This document shows, in pieces, positions 1 through 11,018 of a stretch of DNA of 64,000 bases; within the stretch, counting starts at the first letter, position 1, and every line of letters begins with the position of its first letter. Under the pieces are notes generated by a model that saw only the letters and a program-made list of their open reading frames with translations, was not told the DNA's origin and ran no database searches. The stretch is from Adineta steineri. Taxonomy: Eukaryota; Rotifera; Eurotatoria; Adinetida; Adinetidae. A program made the translations under genes and the position numbers. The stretch is from contig CAJNOI010000009.1 of assembly GCA_905250115.1 (NCBI GenBank), positions 904,150 to 968,149 on the forward strand, written 5' to 3'.

Positions 1-2726
1 TCATTTTTTTATATCAAGCATATGTTTACATATGATATACACATACTAAAGACTTTGACCTCTTCTTTGTGATGATCTCTGGGGGCGTTCGAGAAAAAAA
101 AAATAAGATAACAAGACAACAAAGCATCAGCAAGTCATTAGAACATACCTACAACAAAAAAAGGGGAACTACGATCTCTTCTATGACGAAAAACATATAT
201 TTGACTAGACTTTATATAACTTTTCAAAGCGGAATAGAATGACGCATATAGATAATTACATCCCTCACCATATGTTCTTTTTGTTTTGAATGGAATATAG
301 AAAGAAACGAAGGCTGTAATGGTAATGAAAAAGTACAATTTATTTAGACACAAAAGCAAATGTATCAGATGGGACATATTTTCATTTGTAACTGTCTATT
401 AGTACAATATTAAAGAAAAATGAAACGGCATAAGTACGCAAGAGGAATAGTAAATGATAGGAAGAAAAGGAAGCCACGGGCATGAAAATATAATGACACA
501 TACAGACTAAGTGATCAGTCATAGGGTCTCTTTAGTTACACATAGGACAAGGAAAGAAAAAGCAACAACGCCCAGTTGAACTCAACAACTTGTATTATAC
601 TAATACATCTAGACAATGATCGGTTATGTGTACTAGTTAGTGCTGACATTCAATATATATCACCTTATCTTTCCTTCCACTTGCTGATAAATATTAAAAA
701 ACGAGCTATATCATGTATTTTTCAGTACTTGATTCTAGAAAGATAGATTAGTATGACTAATACATTATATATATATATATCATGTATAATGTACTTTTCA
801 AGGAATAAAATGAGTCACTTACCATATTTGAGGTCTTAATAGATGTGTATGATTCATATGTTTTTGCGTGGTATTTATTTGACTAACGACATCAGACTAG
901 GCTTTTTATCTGAAAAAAAAAGAATTCATGATTTTATGAGACACGATAAAATACAATGGCGATTTGCATTACAAAAAAAATATTATTTTGGATTGTCAAG
1001 AGAGTAAAATAGTATGTCATAGAATAAGGATTATTAATCACGCTCATGCAAAAAAATTATTTTCCGTTAGAGCTATACTCTAGAGAATGATGGTTCATGA
1101 TCTGGCATTTTTTTAGATCATACGTGCTAGTGAATATAATCTTTGAATGATTATTAATTCAAACAAAAAAAAAGATCAGTTCTCAATCTAATATTCAGTC
1201 TATCAATATCTTATTACTTACATATGAATTTTATCTTCTCAAAGATTTACAGTACATTTATATTAATATCAGATTGAGAGAAACGATTGTCAACATCAAT
1301 TAACTATAATAAAAATAGTTAATAACATTTTTTTTGTGGTTTATCAAGTTTCTGTCTTACTGATATAAGTAAAAAACAATAAGGTTTACTCTACGTTTGA
1401 TCATAGGACTTAGAAAAAAGGCCATATGAGATTAAACGACTAGAAAATAATCAATAAATCATAAAGATAATTTATATATATACGAATGTATTTATCTCTC
1501 AAGTGTATCAATTATTTTCATCTCTACTCTATGACCATCAAATTATTTATTTGATATTAATCAGTATCTTCTTTACCGCATAAAAAAATGTAGTACTTCA
1601 ATTAAAACCTATCAAAATAATAAATATTTACTTAAGTAGTGGATACTTTTATTTTTAATATAAGATTTCATAAATAACGTAAGCTTTATTTTGTTGTTTA
1701 CTAAACGGCTAATTGCTATACAACTTTTCTTTATAAATTGTTATTAAAAATGATCGCTTATTACTAACTTCTGATTTTATCTATGTAAACAAAATAGATA
1801 TAATTGAAGGATATGTATGTGTATAAAAAATAAATACTTTTAAATACAATGTTTTGTCATTTTCTGTTATCCGTTGTGAACTATGATCTGTTTTTACCTT
1901 GAAAAAATTAATAGCAATAAATTTCATATCATGATTGGCTAACAAAAAAAGACAAAACAATCAATAACATAGTATTTTGAAGGAAATTTTTTCTTGAACA
2001 TGGTGAAAGTGAAAGATCATAGCTAGCGGAAACTACAATGACGAGAAGGAAAAAAAACATTTGTTTATCATGTTTATACTAGACCAATGATAGTAATTAT
2101 ACTACAACAGGTGCCATCTTCTTTCGAATGTAATTGAAGCAGTATTATTCTAATAGACAAATTTTTGCATTCTTTTTCTTTCTTGTAATTAATAGCTTGC
2201 TGTATTAATTGAAATATCATCATTAAAAATAAAGAAAACGAGAGAGGACGCTAGATACTAGTTTGGAATACAAGTATAGAGTTTTTGTTATAGTTTTATG
2301 ATGAGAATTTGAGAAAAACGATTTTTGAACATCATTTCTATGAAATACTGTTAATGCTTTATCTTTCATGCTTACATACAGATCTTTCTGTTTAAAAAAC
2401 TGATAGTTTTCAATGGATTAACTGGCAGATATCGTTTAACTATATCAATATCTTATTCTAACTTAATATGTAGATGACACTAGATACAATGTTTAGGCTA
2501 ACAACAATTATGAAAGGAATTATTAGTTTCATTTACTTATTTCTTATTTTTATTGTCATTGTGCATTAAATTCGTCATAAAAAGATTTGAAATTCAATTA
2601 AATAAATCATTTATAAACATGATAATGTTGCTAAGAAACGAATAGAATCAAATGAATGAAATGGTAATTCAAAACGTTTGATATACTGTAGGCGGTGATC
2701 ATTATACTTTGCGTCTTTTCGTAAAA
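1..2726. other. intergenic, no gene recognised
   Basis: AT-rich sequence with short A/T runs and a small (AT)n tract near 765-782. The longest open frame, about 79 codons on the minus strand at 138-377, has no recognisable motif and biased low-complexity composition. I see no coding exon, RNA gene or mobile-element end that I can support. Confidence 0.5.
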
Positions 2727-5072
2727 ATGGTTATTAAAACTTTGCCAGACCCATTGACAAGACCAAATCCTAACGGTCTTCTAAAAACACAAAAAAATAG
2801 ACGTAGTGTTTCCGGTATGAATAATTATGTCATTAAATTCTGTTTTTCTCTTAATACATTATTTTAATAGCTACACATCCATCTATTGATCGATTAGATG
2901 TAACTCCACAACGTCAATTACCAAATGCTGCTAATTTTAATTCAATGTGTATTATAACAAAAAATGATTTGAATCGCATCTACGATAATTTAGATCGTCG
3001 TCAACGTGATAAAGATGCTATTCAACAGGAAATAGCTCGAAAAAATGATATGGCTGAACGTTCAGCTCAATTGACTAGACATTGGCCAAATACAATTGCG
3101 GTAAATTAAATCAAAAAAAAATTTAGTTTCTAATTAAAAAAAATTTCAGGGTGCACGAGAACGTAAACTTGAATTAAAAAAGATTCGTGAACAAGAAGAT
3201 GAAGAAAAAAGAAAAGCAGTAGATCTTGAAGAAGAAAAATATGCTGCTGAACGTCGACGAGAACAAATTGAAACTGCTAAAAAATTAAAATACTATGAAA
3301 CAGATCGTGTTAAAACATTTCATGTAAATTTAAATTAAATATTTAGCTTATAATATTTTTCTAATTTCTTTATTGATATATAGAGTGCTCTTCTTTTAAC
3401 TGAAGTATTAAAAGAACGCGAATTACAACTTGATATGAAAAAACGTATCCAACAAATGCGTCAAACAGATGAAGATGAAGAACGTCGAGCAATCGAAAAT
3501 GCGCATCATGATTTTAATAAATCTGAACAAGAAAAACGTGAGAAAAAAGCACAGTAAGTCAATCCATAGTCTATTATTCGTACAATAAAAATTCATTTAT
3601 TTCTAGAGAACGAGCTGCGATAACTCAATATCAACTTTCACAGTTAGTACAAATATTTCATTTGAATTTTAATATAAATTTTGTCTTTTTTTTTTTAAAG
3701 AATGGAACGAAAACGTGCACAAACTGCTGTTGAAAAACAACAAGATCGAGAAGAAGGTGAAGCATATCGACAATTAGCTGAACAATATGCACGTGAACAT
3801 ATGGAAATTGAACGATATCGTAAAGCAACACAGAATGATATTAAACATATGTATGATAAAGCACTTGAAAATAAACATAAAATTAAAAAAATGGAACAAC
3901 AAATGGATGAAGTCAACTATAAACGAATTACAAAATCTTCTCTTAATTATATTCTATTTTTTATGTTTAGGACGAAGATGATGAACTTCGTATTTATGCT
4001 GAAGCTAAGAAAAAAATTGCTCGTATAAGACGTGAAAAAGAACTTCAAGCTCATCAGTAAATTGCATAAATCTATTTATTGAGAAAAATTATTCGTTTAC
4101 TTTTCGTTGTTTTCTAGAGAAAAACAAGATGCACGTGATCATATGACTGGCTTTTTAGGTACATTACAAAAACGAGCTGAAGCTGATTATGATACACAAA
4201 TATTTCGTGCTCAAGCACAACGAGAAGCTAAAGAATTACGTGAAGAACAAGAAAAACATGAAAAACAACAAAAAATGCAAGAATCAATTGTTAAACATAG
4301 ACAAGCAACAGTACGAACATTATTTAAATATATAATGCAAACTGATATATATATATACTCTTTTTATTTCAGATGAAACGACGTGAAGCCGAAAAGGAAA
4401 TGGAAGAACGTCAAGAAGCTGAAATGAATAAGAAAAAAGAAGAAGCTGATCAATTATTTCATCTTTATCAACAAGAAAAAGATAAAAAACGTAATCAAAA
4501 TGCTCGTGATTTGGCAGAACTTCATTTAAGACAAGCTGTAAGTTATCATAAACAGTTGAAGCCTTATATTACAGAGAAATTGACTTGACATGCCTTCACC
4601 ATACTTTTTAACTACTGGTTTAAACTAAATAATTAAATGCTAGAATTTGACAACATTCATATGGAAATCTTTGTACTAATTTCTTTTTTAGCAAGAACGA
4701 AAAGATCGTGAACGTGAAGTAAGAGATAATGAAGCACAAGAAGTTCACCGTGATAAAGAAACAAATGAAATTGAAAGACAACAATTTCAAGATTATGCTG
4801 GCCGTGTTATTACGTATATGGATGAAAATGAACGTAATACATATCCATTGAAAAAAGTAGATTAATTTTTACGATATTTTGTAAATATTTTTGAAATATT
4901 AATTTAGGTTTATAACGAAGAAATGAAACGATTCGATGATTTAAGTCAAGGTTATCGAAGAACTGGAAGTTCAAATAGTAATAGCGAGAAAAAACCACGT
5001 AGTCAAGATAAAGCAGCATTTGACAAAACGAAGAAAAATTTAGGATTTCAATGGGAAATTCCTAATAAATAA
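2727..5072 (+). CDS. CFAP210: CFAP210 (CCDC173)-like axonemal microtubule inner protein
   Basis: Eleven exons read by eye: 2727-2814, 2871-3100, 3150-3323, 3384-3553, 3607-3642, 3701-3911, 3971-4056, 4118-4310, 4373-4537, 4692-4856 and 4908-5072. They total 1,683 nt (560 aa), close to the roughly 550 aa of vertebrate CFAP210. Most of the protein is a charged Glu/Lys/Arg-rich continuous coiled coil of the trichohyalin-plectin-homology type. Diagnostic stretches are RHWPNTIAGARERKLELKKI and YYETDRVKTFHSALLLTEVL, which I recognise from the CCDC173 family. The family lies inside ciliary doublet microtubules and stabilises them. The start ATG at 2727 gives a Pro-rich N-terminus; the protein ends NLGFQWEIPNK. 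All introns are 36-154 nt with GT/AG ends. The donor after exon 6 (GTCAAC) is the least certain junction. A polyadenylation-like AATAAA lies near 5209. The family call could be confused with related TPH proteins such as CFAP45 or RIB43A, but these motifs favour CFAP210. Confidence 0.78.
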
Positions 5073-5977
5073 TCAACGAACATTTTTTTTTCTTTTGATT
5101 TTCAATCGACACATTTCTGATTATCATCAATTGATGATCACGAAACAGTTGTAAAAAAAAACAACTTTTCATTATTTTTTTTTCTTTTAAAATATTTGAG
5201 AATGACAAATAAATATTCTCGTATTATACTAATTATTCTTATTTCTAACAAAATATTTACTAATCTTTTTTTTTGTTAAATGATTGACTGCGGAGAATAC
5301 AAAATACAGAAAGAAAAATGTTTGACAAACCTTAACATAATTCATGTTGATAATATATCTTCAATTCATTTAAATCAGTTTTTGTCTTGTGTAGCTGAAG
5401 AACAGTAAGTTTATTTGTTGTTGACAATCTTTCTTCCGAGTCATGGACGACGATTCTGAAACAAAGTATGTATTTATTCAGATGTTCTACGAAATTTTCT
5501 AGATATTCAATTACGTTGAATACTGTAAACGTAAGATGATGATGATTGTGTCTGAATAGAAAAATGTTTGCGATGATAATATGAATTCATCTTTAATATA
5601 AGACTAGGTTATTTCTATTTGGTTATTTACTCTGATTAATAAAACATATTAATTAGATGTCATTTTCAGAAGTGCTGAAAGAATGAAAATTATATTTGTC
5701 TACCGACTGTTTCCTTCATACGTCAAAGACAACAGCTATTCTATGAAGTATGAAGAACATTTTTTTTTCAAAATTAAAATTGTATGTGAGAAAAAAAGGT
5801 AAATGATTCAATTAAATTATCAACGTCTAGCGCCATCTTGAAACAAAAGTTTTGAAAAAGAGAATCTATTTGTGGACGCTAATTAATCAATAGGAAAAGA
5901 AAGAAAAATAGGTGATTAAGTGAAGCGTAGACGAGGTAACTAAATATTGAAGGAAGTGACGTCTGATTATCCTAGAA
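5073..5977. other. intergenic between CFAP210-like and GALNT genes
   Basis: AT-rich spacer. It presumably holds the 3'UTR of the upstream gene (AATAAA near 5209) and the promoter and 5'UTR of the GalNAc-transferase. A short ATG frame at 5443 followed by a possible GTATGT donor could be a small exon, but nothing links it to a gene. Confidence 0.4.
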
Positions 5978-8928
5978 ATGAGGATTCGATTTGGACGTAC
6001 GCTTCGTCTTGTACTTGCACTTGCTGTACTTATTTTAATGGTACCATTATTAATGTTCAAACTTGAATCAGCCAATAATCACTCTGTTTCTGATGAAATT
6101 GTAACTGATTTTATAAAAGTAAATTCAAAATACCTATGATATTAAATATTTGATCTTTTCTTTATGTTATTTAGGATGAAAAGACTCAACCTCTTATTAA
6201 TTTTAAACAGATTGAAAAATCTAGAGAACGGTTGGCAAATATTAGTTTACAACCAGTAATGACTAATTCACTAGGAAACTATGAACCAGCTGATGCACCT
6301 CTAAGAACTGGTCCAGGAGAAGGAGGTAATATTTAGAATTAATGAATTCATATTTCTATTATATTTAAATAGGTGTTCCTGTTATACTCACAGCCGCTGA
6401 AGAACAGGCAGCTCAGCGAACAATTGCAGAATTTGGTTTTAATATGGTTGCTTCTGATAAAATATCAATGGATAGACGTATTAAAGATACGAGACCAGCT
6501 GAGTAAGATATGACGTTTAAAATTGGAAAGAAATTACTCTATGTATCATTTTAGATGTAAACATTGGTCATATCCAAGTGTACAATATTTACCAACAGCT
6601 TCAGTCATTCTTGTCTTTTATGATGAAGGTTGGAGTGTATTGTTACGTACTGTTCATAGTGTTATTAATACATCACCACCTGAATTATTAAAAGAAGTTG
6701 TTCTTATTGATGATGGTAGTGGTGAAGGTATGTATCTTTAAAAAAAAAAAGGTTTTTCTGTCTCTTTTTAATTCAGCAAAATTTTTGCATAGAATTAAAA
6801 TATATCTCTTTTTATTTTAGCGGATTTAAAAAAACCATTAGAAGATTATATAAAACGTTGGAATGGTCTTGTAAAACTTTACCGTACTGGACAACGTGTT
6901 GGTCTAATTGAAGCACGTACACTTGGTGCAGAAAAATCAACGGGTGATGTGATTGTTATTCTAGATGCCCATTGCGAATGTGTAAGTTGTTTCTTTTAAA
7001 AATATCTAAATGAAGAAAAATAATTAATCTATGTTGTGTAGGTTATTAATTGGCTTCCACCATTGTTAACACGTATTGCACTTAATCGTAAAGCATTAGC
7101 TGTTCCTATTGTAGATGGACTTGAATGGAAAACATTAGAACATACTAATATCTATGGTTCATCACTTTTTCGTGGTATTTGGGAATGGGGATTTTTATAT
7201 AAAGAAACACAAGTACCAGATCAAGAATTATACAAAAGAAAATATACTTCTGAACCTTATTGGTATAGTTTTTTATTTATACTTATTACTTATATTCAAA
7301 TATATTTATTTTAAGGTCACCAACACATGCAGGTGGTTTATTAGCTATTGATCGTCAATGGTTTTTTGAATTAGGTGCTTATGATCCAGGTATACGAGTA
7401 TGGGGAGCCGAACAGTATGTTTTATATTTTAAATATACTGTTTCAGTTACAAAACTATTGATCTAAATTTTAGATATGAACTATCATTTAAAGTTTGGCA
7501 ATGTGGTGGTACTGTTGAATGGGTACCATGTTCACATGTTGCACATGCTTATCGTGGTCCTCGATCACATTCATCATATGTACCCGGTACAAGTGCGCAT
7601 CAAACATCAATAAATCATTTACGTTTAGCTCATGTATGGATGGATGAATATGTTGAATATTATTATCGACGTGAACCAGCTATTCGTACATTAGACTATG
7701 GTGATATATCTGAACGAAAAGCACTTCGCGAAAAATTACAATGTAAATCATTTAAATGGTTTATGGAAAATATTGCATATGATGTTCTACAAAAATTTCC
7801 ACCACCTTCAAAAAATATCGTTTGGGGAGAGGTAAAATCTATGAAAAGTTTTATCATGATAACTAAAAAAAAATGTCTGCAATATTTTAGTGTCGAAATG
7901 TTCAACATTCTGTTTGTTTACATGATCAAGGTGCTTCATTTGGTCAACCGATTGGTGTTTCTGCTTGTTATGGACAGGTATGATTTATATGAGAAAAATA
8001 GTGAGAAAAGTGTGTTCGATTTGTGATATTCTAGAAATGGATAAATAAGCTAATTGATCCACATATGATTGGATTGGTGAATAGATAGAGTTGTTTTTTA
8101 TTTCTTTTATATCTGAGTGCTTATGCCTGCTCTTCATAATTAATTTTTGATATATACGCTCCAAATTAGGAAAAAAGCAAAGAAGAATGTGCATATAAAC
8201 TTTGTTTTTCAATCTGTTACATTCAGAATGATACATCTCGTATAAGATTGTTACCAAAAAGGCGAAACGTTTTCTTCTGAATACTAACTTTATATTACAA
8301 TCGAATTTTAAATCATCTGTATAAATATTTCATTAGTTCTTGCAAAATAGAAATTGCTGATTTTAAAACCTTAAAAGTTACATTGATAACATCGTTCTAT
8401 CTCGTATACGATAACAAATATGCATAATAGACATGCGATCATTGAATATTGGTAGTTACCAATTAATTTATTTCATCTAAATACGTCACATATTGTTTGC
8501 TTTTTTTCTTTTTGGATCTATATCTTTGTGTATAAATAACTCGATAGAATTTTTCATTCTACACTATTTCCAATAAAATTAAAATATTTTCTTTTTCTTT
8601 TTTAAGGGTATATGGCGTTTGAATGAAGAAGGCGAAATATCTGCTGGTGAACATTGTTTTATTTCTGATCATGATATTGTAAAGAAAAAATTCTGTTTGG
8701 ATCATAATGGAAAATGGAATCCAATTGGAGAATGGCAATGGGATAACGTAAGGCGAACAAATAATATATCATTAAAAAAAACATTTCTCTTATCTTAGGC
8801 AACACAGCAAATTCGTAGCAATAAAGAACAATCATGCATGGAAACAGATGGCAAGAAATTAAAATTAGCTACATGTGATAAAAAAAAAACAATCACAAAA
8901 ATGGACATGGACTGAAAAACATTATTGA
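5978..8928 (+). CDS. polypeptide N-acetylgalactosaminyltransferase (GT27) with ricin-type lectin end; terminal frameshift
   Basis: Transfers GalNAc from UDP-GalNAc to Ser/Thr, starting mucin-type O-glycans in the Golgi. Eleven exons: 5978-6118, 6175-6325, 6373-6502, 6555-6727, 6821-6981, 7042-7262, 7316-7414, 7474-7831, 7891-7977, 8607-8747 and 8799 to the end. The N-terminus has a basic start then a hydrophobic signal anchor ([16 protein letters not shown]), as in type II Golgi enzymes. The catalytic region contains [21 protein letters not shown], the nucleotide-binding IDDGSGE, the metal-binding DxH motif as [23 protein letters not shown], and [17 protein letters not shown], equivalent to the GT27 WGGEN block. 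A C-terminal ricin-like lectin follows with paired Cys and QxW-like WQWDN. The last exon runs through ten A residues (8880-8889). As written, the frame leaves the family pattern and stops at 8913-8915. One base fewer would give a [10 protein letters not shown] ending with stop at 8926-8928. Intron 7978-8606 (629 nt) is ten times longer than the others. Confidence 0.88.
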
Positions 8929-9235
8929 AAATTTTTTTTGTTATTTTTGTTTTTATGATAACTACGTCCATTTTTAGTTTTCCGTTTTTTATTATATATT
9001 TGACATCAAAATCTCGGCTAAATCAAAACCAAAAATCAACTGCTATTCCTATCAAAAATTTTTATGATGCTATTCTTCTTAAACTATTTATTGTTTTCCT
9101 TATAAAAATGTTGAATTTAGATTTTCTTAATAAAACTTCTTGTTTATTCATTAAATCTTTATTTAAATTCTAAAGATTTACTATAATTCCATGTTGCAAC
9201 AAACCAAAAGTCAGTATATTTTTATGGGTACGAAT

Positions 9236-9297
9236 TAGAGTGTGGGGGTGCTTGTGATTGTGGGTGTGAATGTGCCTGTGGATGTGAGTGTCCCTCT
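9236..9297 (+). repeat. degenerate TGTGGG-like G/T-rich tract
   Basis: A run of G/T-rich units including GTGTGGGGGTG, TTGTGGGTGTG, CTGTGGATGTG. Bdelloid telomeres are reported to use TGTGGG repeats, so this may be a decayed interstitial telomere-like tract. A simple G/T-rich minisatellite is equally possible. Confidence 0.4.
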
Positions 9298-9532
9298 GCT
9301 ATCCACCCACATCCTGTTTAAATTTTTTATTGATAATTCACAATAAAACTACTGATCGCTTTTACTGATCATTTTGAATAAAAAACTGAACTGACCATTT
9401 AATTTGTACCCTTTTTTTATTACAATGTACAACATTTTACTTCATAAGAAATATAATCGGCTGCCTATTGACTACTGGTTGATTTATCTATAATGAGTCA
9501 ACTTTGTACGAGATAAATGTCGATGGAAGAAA

Positions 9533-9553
9533 TGAGAGAGAGAGAGAGAGAGA
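9533..9553 (+). repeat. (GA)n microsatellite
   Basis: An uninterrupted GA dinucleotide run of about ten units, seen directly. Confidence 0.9.
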
Positions 9554-9986
9554 ATACGTGACGAGTGAAAATAAAAATAGTACATTATATTTATATTAAA
9601 GAACGAATAAGTATTACACGTGCATGTATGGTAACCACTATTTCATAATAGCCAAACTATGTATATGCTGAAGAAATTCTTTCCATATATCTATGCGATC
9701 ATCTTAGGTCATTTTTATTAGTTTCCAATCTGACGTAACATTATAAAAGTGTAAGAATCTTTAGATGATGTATTATAACATGATACCTATATGTGATTGT
9801 ATTCAAGAGCTGGAATAGCACTAAATTTATAAGCAGAATTTTCAGACATTAACTATAGCTTATTTATCTATCTCATACTTTCTGATTGATAAAAAGATGT
9901 GTATCAAAAATAATGACTTTGTTATTTCAATCTTTTCTTTTCCTATGGCGCTAAATATTTAATATTAAAATATATAATACTTTTAG

Positions 9987-10550
9987 ATGCTTTTAATTGG
10001 TGATTCTCTTTTACATCATGTTCGTAAACCAACTACAGTACCACGTGAATCTACTGAAACTTATATTGAATCAATTGGTGGTTGTACCATTGATCGTTTA
10101 ATGGCAATGATTAAACAGGATAATTTTAAAACATTATTTTACAATCAAAAACATTTAGTTATTTTGATTGGCACAAATAATTTAGCACGTGAAAGATCTG
10201 AATCAACAATAATTAAATTTGAAAAATTACTTCAATTAATTTATCGTAAATATCCACATTTAAGTACAGTTGCTGTTTGCACTGTACCAGAACGTACGAA
10301 AACTAGTATTTTTTATCGAACATATGGTGATAATGGTGGAAAATCAATACGTAAACGTATTCGAAAATATAATAGAAAATTAAAACATTTACGTAAGAAA
10401 CAACCAACATCAAAAAAATTTCAGATTATTAAATTAAATTTTGATTTATCATTACATGTATCAAAAGATGGTTTACATCCAAATGCAAAGGGTATTGAAC
10501 ATATATCGAATGTTTTACAAAGCTATGCAGATACATTACAAATTGTATAA
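9987..10550 (+). CDS. SGNH/GDSL-type hydrolase-like protein
   Basis: A single open frame of 187 codons. Block I is MLLIGDSLLHHV, with the nucleophile-type Ser in GDS at residue 7. Block III is VILIGTNNLARE (GTNN, with Asn as oxyanion-hole residue). Block V is KDGLHPNAKG, giving the catalytic Asp and His (DxxH). This is the layout of SGNH esterase-fold proteins, which hydrolyse ester or acetyl groups; the substrate cannot be told. There is no signal peptide in this frame, and Block I begins almost at residue 1. The ATG is preceded by TTTTAG, so it may be the second exon of a longer gene. SGNH domains also occur in ORF1 of some CR1-like retrotransposons, but no reverse transcriptase is nearby. 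The C-terminal third is Lys/Arg-rich before block V. An AATAAA-like signal follows near 10628. Confidence 0.65.
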   Translation: MLLIGDSLLHHVRKPTTVPRESTETYIESIGGCTIDRLMAMIKQDNFKTLFYNQKHLVILIGTNNLARERSESTIIKFEKLLQLIYRKYPHLSTVAVCTVPERTKTSIFYRTYGDNGGKSIRKRIRKYNRKLKHLRKKQPTSKKFQIIKLNFDLSLHVSKDGLHPNAKGIEHISNVLQSYADTLQIV

Positions 10551-11018
10551 TTTATCATTTTATGTCAGATTTGAAATTGTTTATCATTTCGTTTATTTGT
10601 TTTTATGTGCATCATGGATCTGATAAAAATAAAAATTTTACATATAAATTCTACTGTTATTTTTTATTAATTAATGTATAAGGGAGATATACTTTGCCGT
10701 GCTATAACATAGATTTACAATAGGTATCTGAAAGATAGTGTATGAATCTTTTTGTCAATGACGCAAATCTATGAACCTCACAAAATATGCCTTTGCAGTT
10801 TCAACGTAAGATAAGCTTTAGCCTATAAATTTAAAATTATACAGTTGATCCGCTTATTTCGCTAAGCAATAGTACAAAACTATAATGATTCATATAATCT
10901 AAATCCGCTCAGTACCATGAAAATAAAGTCTTTATAATCTTTGGCTTATCTATCTTATTGTTCCGTAAAGACAAATTAGCGGTAAATTTGAATTTGAATT
11001 TGAATATTTTAGATTCTA
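10551..11018. other. intergenic between SGNH and POLQ genes
   Basis: AT-rich spacer with a possible poly(A) signal near 10628. A small direct repeat of GAATTT (about 10989-11004) sits just before the POLQ start. Nothing else is recognised. Confidence 0.4.

Larger units (their letters stand above)
8929..9986. other. intergenic with TG-rich tract and GA microsatellite
   Basis: Spacer between the GALNT and SGNH genes. It contains a degenerate TGTGGG/TGTGGATG-rich tract at about 9236-9297 and a (GA)n microsatellite at 9533-9553. Otherwise AT-rich with no recognisable exon. The SGNH frame is preceded directly by TTTTAG, so an undetected upstream exon could lie here. Confidence 0.4.

Noticed and set aside
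138..377. 79-codon minus-strand frame near the window start
   Set aside because: Low-complexity hydrophobic composition, no motif, no splice context.
7640..8026. 128-codon frame read as a separate gene
   Set aside because: It is part of GalNAc-transferase exons read through an intron; the frame after 7831 is intronic.
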